This document shows positions 21,705-31,328 of a DNA stretch of 36,517 nucleotides, piece after piece. The DNA is from Glomus cerebriforme. Its lineage: Eukaryota > Glomeromycota > Glomeromycetes > Glomerales > Glomeraceae. Position 1 is the stretch's first letter, and each line of letters starts with the position of its first letter. The notes beneath the pieces were generated by a model. That model was not told the origin of the DNA and did no database searches. It worked only from the letters and a program-made list of their open reading frames with translations. The DNA is taken from assembly GCA_003550305.1 (NCBI GenBank), contig QKYT01000008.1, positions 439,806-476,322 of the forward strand. Direction: 5' to 3'. Both the position numbers and the translations under genes were made by a program.

Positions 21705-23225
21705 CTACATTTCTTTCTTGATTTGAAATACTTCATAATCTTCTATAGAAAATGTACCTGTAGTATCTCTTATTCTTTTTTCATAATATCTCTTTTCACA
21801 GCAAATACCATTATAATCTGATTTACTAGCAGAAGCCATAATAGTAATATCATTGCCAAAATGCGGACCATAAATAGAGCCATACCATATTGCACAATCT
21901 GTATTTTCTACATTACTAATAATTGCATCTTTAATATTATTATTTTTAAAAGAAAAAATAAAACTATCTTTAGTTTTACCCCACGTGTTAGTAGATTCCC
22001 ATGTTAAAGGATTATATCCACCAAGAATTTCCGCTGTTCCTTTTACTTTTATAAAGGTAATTGTATTATGTTTACCATCACATAATTCATGAAATTTTTT
22101 AGGAGTAAATCCATCTTGACTTCCTCTTAATAATAATTCAAATTTGTATGGTATATATAATTCTCTTAAATGATAAAATTTATTATTAATAACCATTTTA
22201 TCAATTTTATCAATTTGTCTTGAAATAGTTGAAATAATACTTAAGTTTTTAACAATTTTTGAATTAATAAATCTTTCAATTCTAATGTTTCTAGGAAGTA
22301 AAATGTCATCAGTTGGTTCACTATCAGGATCCAAATAAGAATTTAATAAATTTTCATAAAGCTGGTATTTCAGAAGCTTTTTATAAGGACGAACTTTTTG
22401 TAAGAATTCTTTAGATGATAAACTAAAAAATCTAATCGAAGATAAACAATGTTGTAAAGTATTTTCCATTGTTTTAAAATCATCATCGGACCAAGTTTTA
22501 GGATCTGGGAGAAGTGTAAGATTTTGTGCAAGTCCCCAATTCAATACATGTTCCCAAAATTTCAATTTCTTTCATTTGTAAATCATCACTTTTAATGAGT
22601 TGAACTAAAGATTTTTCAGAGAGTGAGGTGAAATCAAGTGATTTAAATATTTTCTCCGGAAATTTTGCCATGAAATCTGTACAAAATTTTTGAAGTCCTA
22701 ATAAAAGAATCGGATTGAAAGCTTGTTCGATAAATAAGTTCAAAATGTTTTTCCATCCATTCAGATTTATTTTCAATAAAACTATTTTGTAAACAATCAA
22801 CAATTTCTTGAAGAAGAAATTCATCCGCAGCCAATAAGACTTCATAAATTTCTAAATTACTTAGTCCATTCAATGAAAGAACACCACCATAAATATACCT
22901 TAAAAGTTAAAAAATTTAGTTATTAGAGACTATGATAATTCAAAAAATTATTTTTTTTTATATAAACTTACTTTATAATAATTTGAAAGACTTCTGATGA
23001 CATCTTTGGTAATTTAATATGAACTATACCATTATCATTATTCTTTTTATTAGAAGATAAAGTTCGTCGAAAATATGGGGAACGATAGCATAAAATATTC
23101 ATATGCGCACGAAATATTTTTACATTAGGATCTTCACCGACTTCAATTGTAATATCATAATATTCGTCATCTTCCAATAATTCAATATAATTTTGACTTA
23201 ATTTCGAAAGAAATTGTGTTGACAT
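21705..23225 (-). pseudogene. BTB-TLDc protein gene, copy A, with two 1-nt frameshifts
   Basis: Exon 1 is 23225-22972 and exon 2 is 22898-21705; the intron is GT-AG, at the same position and phase as in the intact copies. The encoded domains are BTB (DEYYDITIEVGEDPNVKIFRA...), a BACK-like linker and TLDc (FELLLRGSQDGFTPKKFHEL...LGGYNP). Two single-base insertions, each in a T-run, break exon 2. One is near 22693-22705 (the FQSDS / LLGLQKF junction) and the other near 22560-22565 (EIEI / WEHVLNWG). Everything else is well preserved, including the stop, so either the decay is recent or these are homopolymer base-calling errors. If corrected, it would match the ~476-480 aa intact paralogues. The 5' half resembles the gene at 31329, the 3' half the 27-kb and 28.6-kb copies. 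The family acts in ubiquitin adaptor (BTB) and stress/V-ATPase-related (TLDc) roles; function here is unknown. Confidence 0.82.
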
Positions 23226-23470
23226 ATTGTTATATGTAAAAAAAAAAAATTATTATTTTAAAAAATGAGGAAAGTTTTAAAAAAGAAGTTATAAAGTTCC
23301 TATTTTATTGTCCTCTTTTATATGGTTAAATGAAGTTGAATTATGATGTAAATTCTAACTAAAATAGAAGTTGTTTACTTAAACACTAAATATTGATCGG
23401 AAAAGGAGGACAAGATGATAAAAACGGTAAGATCGTTAATGCCGCTAACGTTAACGTCATGTAAAAAAAT
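23226..23470 (-). promoter_or_regulatory. promoter of BTB-TLDc copy A (shared with the copy at 31329)
   Basis: Read on the minus strand, this matches 31100-31328 upstream of the 31.3-kb copy: TTTTTATCATCTTGTCCTCC, GATCAATATTTAGTGTTT, AACAACTTCTATTTT, GAATTTACATCAT and ACCATATAAAA. A TATAAAA word is at 23316-23322, about 91 bp from the ATG. The CRE-like TGACGTCA of the other copy is TGACGTTA here. Confidence 0.6.
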
Positions 23471-23479
23471 TGTTTACAA

Positions 23480-23640
23480 ATCTTGTTACGTCCCAAATCA
23501 AACTTAGATGGTAGTTTTGGATATTAAACATTTAAATCTGACCAATTTGGTTTGGGACATGGTTAAATTTTGGACATAGGATTGTCCCAAGTTTGATTTG
23601 GAGTATCCCAAGTCGGATTTGGGATATGGTTACGTTTGAG
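23480..23640. repeat. cluster of inverted GTCCCAAATC / GATTTGGGAC repeats
   Basis: Short related words in both orientations: GTCCCAAATCAAAC, GGTTTGGGACATGG, TTGTCCCAAGTTTGATTTGG and CCCAAGTCGGATTTGGGATATGG. They form several possible hairpins. Weaker versions occur at the matching start of copy 1 (17727-17900: TGTCCAAATCAAA, TTGAGACATTGTTAAATTTTGG). They lie at the junction between the two tandem units and could be remains of a small inverted-repeat element. Confidence 0.55.
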
Positions 23641-24014
23641 CTACAACATTACGAATGGCAAATATGAACTAATTCTATTTGAGTTCAAAGTTTTTCGGAA
23701 GAGTTTGTAACATGTAAAAACTTCTTTACGGGTTTATTGAAAAAAATGGAGCCGATGCAGGCGCGCAGCTAAACTATAAAATAAAGGGTATAATTTTTGC
23801 ACGATGATAGCTGAATGTTTGAATCTGACCACCACATTGTCGATATTAATTATTAACAACAATATTTAAAGACCGAACTGCTTCCGTTATTTTGGCACGG
23901 TATAACTAATAGTACTATAATAATCATATTATAAAAAAACATTAGGTTTAAATCAATTGTTTTACGAAATTATACTGTACATTATTTTTACATATATGTG
24001 CGTGTGTATTTTTT

Positions 24015-24916
24015 TTAGATGTTCTTACGGCTTAAATCATAAACGGGTAATTTGAAATAAGAACTTTCGAGGGTGATTAATTCAGCGAAAGCGTTATACC
24101 AAGCCATCAACGAAGTAAGTATACCAAATACACCACCAATCCTTGTTAATGCATTTGGGCCCTTTGCATCTTCGCTAAGTAAGAAAAATTTTCCTAATGT
24201 GAGAAAGATCATTGCCATATTTAAGAAAAAGAATAATAATAAAGTTGCTCCATTTGTTTTGAGTGCTGCCAAAGTTAAGAGAAATGTGACTGTTTAAAAT
24301 TGAAAAATTAAAGATCTTTTTAGTAAAAATGATTCTTAATATATACTGTAGAAAGAATTGATGAATGCTATACTTACAGATCGTCCATCCCAATAAATAT
24401 ATTCCAACTAAAGAAGTATAATATGTCCAATTAAATATTATTGTAATTATTACCATCCTTTAAGAAAAAAAAACTTAATTTACCAGCATGATCAACTGCA
24501 AAAGGATCACCAGGTACATCAAAGTCTGTAAGACGGAAAATGAAATTTGCAGCATAAGAGAGCCAAAAAGCACCAAAAGAAGAAGCGGCAGTAGCACCAA
24601 AAGTATTTCCAACCATAAAATGCCACATTCCTGCTAATAATTGTACTAGACCACCGTAAAATAATGCCAATCCTATTACAATATTTGGAAATGGCAAGTC
24701 TGAAGATCCAGCACTATTAATCGACAATACAAATGTTGTTAAAGCGAATGCACATAACCCTATTATATATAAATAAAAAAATTGGGGTTAAAATTAGTAT
24801 AATTAAGTTTAATAATGATATCGAGACATACCAAGTGGACCAGGGTTGGCAATTTTTGAAGCTAAATATTTTGTTTTTTCGATCTCTCCATGTTTTCCTT
24901 CTTCAACAGATGACAT
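24015..24916 (-). CDS. GPR1/FUN34/YaaH (Ato/Ady2) family transporter, copy 2 (4 exons, 221 aa)
   Basis: The tandem paralogue of the gene at 18460-19377. Exons on the minus strand: 24916-24832, 24759-24484, 24407-24378 (30 nt) and 24289-24015; all splice sites and phases are conserved. The signature NPGPLGL is at residues 24-30. The N-terminus reads MSSVEEGKHGEIEK and is six residues shorter than copy 1. Other differences are conservative (Asn/His in GMWxFMVG, Tyr/Phe in AASSxGAFW, VLKTNG/ALKTNG, NISLIF/NMAMIF). Exons are far better conserved than flanks, which suggests that both copies are under purifying selection. It keeps the ancestral upstream sequence, with CACGTG at 25207-25212, and lacks the inserted element of copy 1. 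The family transports acetate/ammonia-type small solutes; the substrate here is inferred only. Confidence 0.93.
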
Positions 24917-25206
24917 TTTTATCGCGTTTATTATATTAAGAAATTTTAAAAATTTCGTAGTTGAAAAAGGGATTATATATTAAATTTTTTTTATTTTTTT
25001 TTAATGATTCATCTTATAATGTAACATCGGGAATTCGGAAAAGCTCCTTTTATTTCTTCCGTAAAAGATATTCAAAAAATATTTATTGATTTATACAAAA
25101 CATTATCTTTGATTTTCGCATTACATTTTTGAATCGCCAGGTTTTTGTTGATCACATATGATCAAATAGCCCGATCAGCACAGGCCAGTTAATCTTTTCT
25201 TGACAC

Positions 25207-25212
25207 CACGTG
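25207..25212. promoter_or_regulatory. CACGTG in the copy-2 transporter promoter
   Basis: It lies in GACACCACGTGGG, identical to the block at 20297-20309. It is about 290 bp upstream of the ATG at 24916. A near-palindrome TGATCACATATGATCA (about 25148-25163) just beyond it is present only in this copy. Confidence 0.4.
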
Positions 25213-25300
25213 GGGGTGAGGAGTTAGGCTTTATAAATAACGAATATTAATTGATTTATATAACAAGGGATGAACTACTCCATATTTGTATTCTAAGTTT

Positions 25301-25701
25301 TCATTGTGTCGCGTGCACATGAATAAAAAGAATAAGTTTAATCTCTAATTATTTTAAAGTAGGTTATGTGCAATTCCAGAATGTTTATGACGAACTCCAT
25401 TGAATGAGCAAGATATCTCAGAGTTCTTTAACGCTTTTTATTGGCTGGGGAATGAACTTCGAATAAATGGAATAAAATCAGTTATTCATAAAACAGGCGT
25501 TCATAGAACTTTGCAGATTTGATGGTAAAAAAAAAAAAAAATCTTAAGAAAAATTTTTAAATCATTTACTTTCTAAAAATATTTTTAAAGTATTATATTA
25601 ATCATTTTAATATTATAACTTATTATAAATTATATATTCATACTATATAGTTTTCGAAATATTGAAGGAACGGAACATAATTATCATCCTTTAAAAATTT
25701 G
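25301..25701 (+). pseudogene. ghost BTB-TLDc gene, copy 2
   Basis: The twin of the ghost at 20364-20870, more shortened at its 3' side, but it keeps one block lost there: TCCATTGAATGAGCAAGAT at about 25397 matches the exon-2 start TCATTGAATGGGCAAGATT of the intact 28.6-kb gene. Other matches are CGCGTGCACATGAATA, ATTGGCTGGGGAATGAA (LAADE region), TCATAGAACTTTGCAGA and TTTTTAAATCATTTACTTTCT. All frames are broken. Confidence 0.62.
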
Positions 25702-25744
25702 GTTTTTTGTCATCGATATTTTATATAAGAAATATATTATTATT

Positions 25745-25966
25745 ATTATTGGGTGAGATATTATATCGGTCGAAGACCGATGCTCCCCATTTAATATAAT
25801 GTATTGTAATAATATATATATATATATATTGGATGTGCTGATTTTTCTATTATTTCTTCCATTGTTTGACAGATCCTTTAAGCTCCCTATGATTTGACTT
25901 ACGAATTAAAAATTCTGACTTATTTACTAGTAAAATTTTTAGAAATAAAAACTAGACTTTTGATTT
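25745..25966. repeat. hairpin repeat copy 2 within a copy-2-specific insertion
   Basis: TTATTGGGTGAGATATT is followed by ATCGGTC-GAA-GACCGAT and GCTCCCCATTTAATA. Copy 1 of the tandem duplication runs from GATATTA directly to ATTAATAAC...AAATAAAC (21178-21210), so about 204 bp (25763-25966) are extra here. That stretch includes the hairpin, a (TA)n tract at 25811-25829 and AT-rich sequence. No terminal repeats delimit it. Confidence 0.6.
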
Positions 25967-26221
25967 TTAATTAGAGATTATTAAATAAACATATATAATA
26001 TTAAATTCATTGCTTTCTTCAATTCTCTGTTAATACTCATTTACAGCAATTTTTTGTAAAAAGAGTTTGCCAGAATGTACTTCTTTTAATAGAGATACAT
26101 ATCTTGAACGTAAAAGTCTTTAAAAGTTCAATAATGATCAATAATGAGTAGATTTCAATTACATATTACATTATTACAAGTACCTTTACAGAGAGTTTTG
26201 TATTTTGAAATTCTGATATTT

Positions 26222-26668
26222 TTTTTGGAATTTGCGTTATTATTAAGCTTCCGCTATATGACTAATAACATCTTCCATTATAGTAAGAAAACTTGTTTTG
26301 CATCATTTGACACCTTAGAGCACTCATTAGCAAAGTGGGCTTTCAAATATTGGGGTTTCCTTTTCTTCAAAATAAGTTGCATCATACACAGATTGCTTGA
26401 TAATAACTTTCTGATACCTTTTACATTGTATATTCTTTTTTTTTTCTTCATTACATAGGCGTTGTTATAATTATAGCATTGAAAAGAACATAACGGTTTG
26501 TTGAGTTGGTAGAAAGAATAAGTAAATCAGAAAATTTGAAACACATTGTACATAGAGTATACAATTGCATTTATATAATCTTAAACCTTTAATATTAGAT
26601 AATTCAAATGCGTAGCACGTAAATTTACCAATTTCAGAAATTTAAGCAAGATTCAGAGGTTTTGTTCA
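26222..26668. other. copy-2-specific insertion
   Basis: The flanking sequence (GAAATTCTGATA... and CAGCAAGACAGGAG...) is contiguous in tandem copy 1 at about 21375-21410 (GAAATTCTGATACTTTTAGTAAGCAGCAAAACAGGAG). About 440 bp is therefore extra here, or was lost from copy 1. It contains the BED/hAT-like fragment described separately. Boundaries are approximate. Confidence 0.5.
26270..26385 (-). pseudogene. fragment resembling a BED zinc-finger / hAT transposase N-terminus
   Basis: On the minus strand a short run reads KPQYLKAHFANECSKVSNDA then KQVFLL before a stop. A cysteine-containing piece (CNLF) lies just upstream in another frame. The H-x-x-x-x-C end (HFANEC) followed by a SNDAKQVF-type stretch resembles the BED zinc finger region of fungal hAT-type transposases and domesticated relatives. 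No transposase core is present. This is motif resemblance only. Confidence 0.35.
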
Positions 26669-27010
26669 GCAAGACAGGAGGTTTTCAATAATTTATTCAT
26701 GTTTTTAGACGTATAAATTAAAATTTTATTATCTAAAATAATTATTTTGTCTTTTTTTTAGCTACGGAATATTAAAAGTTATTATATAAGTTAGTGTGTA
26801 ATTAATAAATAAGTTTTTTTTATTATAAGCTGATTTTATTAATTAATTTATTCAAGAAAAATGAAGACCTTTATATACTGTTTATTAAGCGGGTAACAAT
26901 GTATTGGATAATAATGATTATAGTTTATTCATAAATGTAATTGCGTAATAATGTACATTAATAATAGAACTAATGCAAATTACCTATTATAAAATATTAT
27001 ATTTCTCTTT

Positions 27011-28355
27011 TTATAATTTGAAATATTCATAATCTTCTATAGAAAATTTATCTGTAGTATTTCTTATTCTCTTTTCATAACATTTCTTTTCACAGTAAAT
27101 ATTATTATAATCTGTAGATCCACCAGCAGAAGCCCATATATGAAAAGAATAAATAAAACTATATTTAGTTTTACCCCACGTGCCAGAAGATTCCAATTTT
27201 AAAGGATTATAACACCAAGAATTTCTTCTGTTCCTTTTACTCTTGTAAAGGTAATTGTATTATGTTTGCCATCACATAATTCATGAAATTTTCTAGGAGA
27301 AAATTCATATTGGCTTCCTCTTAATAATAATTGAAATCTATATGGTAAATATAATTCTCTTAAATGATAAAATTTATTATTAATAAACATTTTATCGATT
27401 TTATCAATTTGTCTTGAAATAGTTGAAATAATATTTAAATTATTAACAATTTTTGAATTAATAATTCTACCAATTTTAATATTTCTAGGAAGTAAAATGT
27501 CGTCAGTTGGTTCACTATCAGGATCCAAATGAGAATTTAATAAAGTTGGTATTTCAGGAGCTTTTTATAAGGATGAACTTTTTGTAAGAATTCTTTAGAT
27601 GATAAACTAAAAAATCTAATCGAAAATAAACAATGTTGTATAGTATTTTCCATTGTTTTAAAAGTCATCATCGGACCAAGTTTTAGGATCTGGAAGAAGT
27701 GTGGGATTTTGTGCAAGTCCCCATTTGAATACATGTTCCCAAACTTCAATTTCTTTCATTTATAAATCATCTCTTTTGATAAGTTGAATTAAAGATTTTT
27801 CAGAAAGTGAAGTGAAATCAAATGATTTGAATATTTTCTCAGGAGATTTTGCCATAATATTTGTACAAAATTTTTTTCTGATAAAGAATCAGCTTGAAAG
27901 CTTGTTCGATGAATAAGTTCAAAATATTGTTTCATGACTTCCATCTACTCAGATTTATTTTCAACAAAATAATTTTGTAAATAATCAACTGGTTCTTGAT
28001 AAGACTTTAAAAACTTCTGAAGTATCTTCCCATTCAATGAAAGAATACCACCGTAAACATAAAAAAATTAAAGTTTGAATTTTAAAATTAGATATTATGG
28101 TATTAATGAGTATTATTTATTGTACATAAACTTAATTTGGAATATTTCTGATGATATATTTGGTAACTTAATATGAGCTAAAACATTATCAGTATTCTTT
28201 TTATTAGAAGTTAAATATGGAGAACGGTAACACAAAATATTCATATGCGCACAAAAGATTTTTACATTAGGATCTTCAACCAACTTCAATTGTAATATCA
28301 TAATATTCATCATCTTCCAATAATTCAATTGTTTCAAAAGAAATTGTGTTGACAT
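27011..28355 (-). pseudogene. BTB-TLDc protein pseudogene, copy B
   Basis: It follows the two-exon BTB-TLDc plan on the minus strand, with start ATGTCAACACAATTTC at 28355 and a C-terminal EDYEYFKL stop at 27011, but it is clearly broken. Defects include small deletions in the BTB domain (KLSQNYIE region lost, and the RRVL codons before TSNKKN). There is a frameshift at VEDPNV, a lost donor (AAGTTTAT in place of GTAAGT) and damaged sequence at the exon-2 start. Further frameshifts lie near 27560, 27660, 27870 and 27990. An internal deletion near 27140 removes about 40 codons of the TLDc core. Exon 1, the intron and flanking words match the divergent 28634-30140 gene best. Confidence 0.88.
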
Positions 28356-28633
28356 AAAATACAATTTAGTATGTTGATATTTATACAGTATTTCCAAAAT
28401 AATAATAAAAATTTACTAGGGCTTTGTACAGCCACATTCCACATGATTAATATAGCGCCGGCTCATATCTGATATATAGTTAAGACTTATATGGTTCTGA
28501 TGCACAAATAAACAAGCATGTGATACTGCAAATTTTACGTAAGTACCACATTTAACTATAAAATTTACTCCACAATGAATCTTGATTGTTTTTGTAAAAT
28601 TTTTTGTAAAAAAAATTGTAAATATAAATAAAA
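28356..28633. promoter_or_regulatory. intergenic centre of the BTB-TLDc palindrome
   Basis: A 278-bp spacer lies between the head-to-head pseudogene B and intact gene C. It must contain the gene C promoter. No TATA box as clear as in the outer pair is seen; a TAAATATAAATAAAA run directly precedes the gene C ATG. The two halves of the spacer are not evident mirror images. Confidence 0.5.
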
Positions 28634-30140
28634 ATGTCAACACAATTTCTTCCGAAATTAAGTCAAAACTATATTGAATTATTGAAAGATAATGAATATT
28701 ATGATATTACAATTGAAGTTGGTGAAGATCCTAATGTAAAAATCTATCGTGCGCATATGAATATTTTGTGTTACCGTTCTCCGTATTTACGACGAGTTTT
28801 AACTTCTAATAAAAAGAATACTGATAATGTTTTAGCTCATATTAAGCTACCAAATATATCACCCGAAGTATTCCAAATTATTTTAAAGTAAGTATATGTA
28901 CAATAAATAATACTCTAATATCATAATTTCTAATTTTCAAATTCAAACTTCAATTCTTTATAGATATGTTTACGGTGGTATTCTTTCATTGAATGGGCAA
29001 GATTCTTCAGAAGATCTTAAAGTCTTATTGGCTGCAGATGAGCTGCTTCTTCAAGAACTAGTTGATTATTTACAAAATTATTTTGTTGAAAATAAATCTG
29101 AATGGATGGAACAACATTTTGAACTTATTCATCGAACAAGCTTTCGATCCGATTCATTATTAAAACTTCAACAATTTTGTACAGATTTTATGGCAAAATT
29201 TCCAGAGAAAATATTTAAATCATTTGATTTCACCTCACTTTCTGAAAAATCTTTAGTTCAACTTATCAAAAGAGATGATTTACANATGAAAGAAATTGAA
29301 GTTTGGGAACATGTATTAAAATGGGGACTTGCACAAAATCCCACACTTCTTCCAGATCCTAAAACTTGGTCCGATGATGACTTTAAAACAATGGAAAATA
29401 CTATACAACATTGTTTATCTTCGATTAGATTTTTTAGTTTATCATCTAAAGAATTCTTACAAAGAATTCGTCCTTATAAAAAGCTCCTGAAATACCAACT
29501 TTATGAAAATTTATTAAATTCTCATTTGGACCCTGATAGTGAACCAACTGATGACATTTTACTTCCTAGAAACGTCAAAGTTGATGGAATTATTGATTCA
29601 AAAATTGTTAAAAACTTAAGTATTATTTCAACTATTTCAAGACAGATTGATAAAATAGTCATAAATGATAAATTTGATCATTTAAGAGAATTATATTTAC
29701 CATATAAATTTGAATTATTGTTAAGAGGAAGCCAAGATGGATTTACTCCTAAAAAATTTCATGAATTATGTGATGGTAAATATAGTACAATTACCTTTAT
29801 GAAAGTAAAAGAAACAGAAGAAATTATTGGTGGGTATAATCCTTTAAAATGGGAATCTTCGAAAACGTGGGGTAAAACTAAAGATAGTTTCATTTTTTCT
29901 TTTAAAAATAAGAATGTTAAATATGCAATTATTAGTAATGTAAAAAAAACAGATTATGCAATATGGTTTAACAATACGGCAGGCCCACATTTTGGTGATA
30001 TTAGAATATTTAGTTCTGATGAATTTACAGATTATACAATTATAATTTGTAGAGAAAAATACTATGAAAAAATGATAAGAGATACCAACAATGAATTTTC
30101 TATAGAAGATTATGAAGTATTCCAAATCGTAAAAAGGTAA
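28634..30140 (+). CDS. BTB-TLDc domain protein, copy C (2 exons, 476 aa)
   Basis: Exons are 28634-28887 and 28964-30140, joined in phase 2 (ILK / YVYGG). Domains in order: BTB/POZ (about 8-118; DEYYDITIEV-type start), a BACK-like helical region (about 125-230, with VWEHVLKWGLAQNP) and TLDc (about 290-474, with FELLLRGSQDGFTPKKFHEL, IIGGYNP and a final IEDYEVFQI). BTB domains often recruit Cullin-3, with the other domains choosing substrates. TLDc domains are tied to oxidative-stress resistance and V-ATPase binding in other eukaryotes. The role of this fungal BTB-TLDc class is unknown. The gene is intact apart from one unresolved base (N at 29285). It is closest to pseudogene B in exon 1 and the intron. 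No signal or membrane segment is seen. Confidence 0.93.
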
Positions 30141-31099
30141 ATTGTACCTTAAACAGGTGGGCAATCTTATTAGTTTTTATTGATGAGACAAAAAAAATTC
30201 TTATTATATTAATTATCCCGTGTAAATTCTTAACTAGTTTTATTTATATATTAAATTATTATCATCTTCTTATCCACAACCTTTTTTTTAGGGAATTAAC
30301 TCAAGTCAATTCTAAAATTATCGATATATTTTGGCATTTAAAGAAACACTCCAGAAAGGCAACTTAATCTGCAGTAAAAAAAAAAAGTATAATTTAAAAT
30401 TTACCTTGAGGAGTTTAGTAAATTCAATAGGCTCCATATGATTTTTTTTCGTAGCGTTCACTTCAATTTTAATTCATGATCCTTACGAATACATTTATAA
30501 TCTTAAAAAAGTTTAGTTTGTTCATGCATTGAACATTTCAGATTTTCTTGTATGCATCTAACCATTTTCCGACGTTCTTTTTTCGGGAAATTTATTATAG
30601 TATTATTCATTATTCTTCACTTAACCTTGTAAAGGTATTTTGAGTAATTTTTAAAATCTTTCTACTAAATATTCAGTTCTATATTAGATAAGATTTTAGC
30701 AATTTCATTAATGATCCAGTAAACAAAGAATTAGGAAATGTACTGTAGTCTTAAGAACATTAAAGCAAAATTTCTCTATAAGTTTACCTTTTAATTCTTA
30801 TTAATATTATGTACTATTATGGAGCCAAACCATTTTGCCATCTTCGATAGAAAAAAATATCAATTTACAATTTAAAAGAACTGATGAATGTTATAAATAA
30901 AAGTCAGCCATCAGGAATATTTTTGAGAATAAAATTGCGTTAGAATTATGTACTCATAAATTTACGCAATCAATATTACGCATAATTTTACAACTACATA
31001 AACCTAAAAAATTTTCTGACTGGCATAATAAATAATTTATAAGTTTAAATATAAATAATATAAATGATTAATTATAAACAATTTGTCGCCTGGATGATA
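30141..31099. other. non-coding spacer between BTB-TLDc copies C and D
   Basis: No gene is seen. The transporter that accompanies the minus-strand copies has no recognisable counterpart here, so the palindrome is not symmetric for that gene. A short coding-like piece on the minus strand near 30380-30450 is too weak to name. Confidence 0.5.
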
Positions 31100-31328
31100 C
31101 TCCAATGAATTATGAGATGACGTCAACGTTACCATTTTTATCATCTTGTCCTCCCTTTACCGATCAATATTTAGTGTTTGAGTAAAGTAAACAACTTCTA
31201 TTTTTAGATAGAATTTACATCATCATTCATTTTACCATATAAAAAAGAACAATAAAGCGGAACTTTATATTTTATAATTCCTTTTTAAACTTTACTCAAC
31301 TTTTAAAATTATAATATTTTTTTTTAAT
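31100..31328 (+). promoter_or_regulatory. promoter of BTB-TLDc copy D
   Basis: It contains a perfect CRE/ATF palindrome TGACGTCA (31118-31125) and a TATAAAA box (31238-31244) about 85 bp before the ATG. The whole block is conserved in inverted orientation upstream of copy A (23226-23470), including TTTTTATCATCTTGTCCTCC and GATCAATATTTAGTGTTT. Conservation of non-coding blocks fits shared descent and possibly shared regulation. Confidence 0.6.

Larger units (their letters stand above)
17780..23225. repeat. tandem duplication, copy 1 (transporter + ghost BTB-TLDc + BTB-TLDc)
   Basis: This segment matches 23530-28355 in the same orientation. Shared landmarks in order are: GTTAAATTTTGG.CATAGGATTG (17858 / 23570), ATGGCAAATATGAA (18089 / 23656), and the transporter gene (18460-19377 / 24015-24916). 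They continue with CATCGGGAATTCGGAAA (20204 / 25025), a ghost BTB-TLDc gene on the plus strand (about 20364 / 25301), AAGAAATATATTATTATTATT (about 21147 / 25728), and a minus-strand BTB-TLDc gene (21705 / 27011). Copy-specific insertions in copy 1 include 19400-20150. Confidence 0.85.
23530..28355. repeat. tandem duplication, copy 2
   Basis: Same order and orientation as copy 1 (17780-23225), but the BTB-TLDc gene at its end is decayed. Copy 2 has its own insertions at about 25763-25966 and 26222-26668. The start near 23530 is approximate, because the flanking repeat words blur the boundary. Confidence 0.82.

Noticed and set aside
26144..26458. 104-codon plus-strand open stretch
   Set aside because: It spans an insertion boundary and is opposite the BED/hAT-like fragment; composition is low-complexity.
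29844..30164. 106-codon open stretch antisense to BTB-TLDc copy C
   Set aside because: It is a shadow of the TLDc-coding exon.
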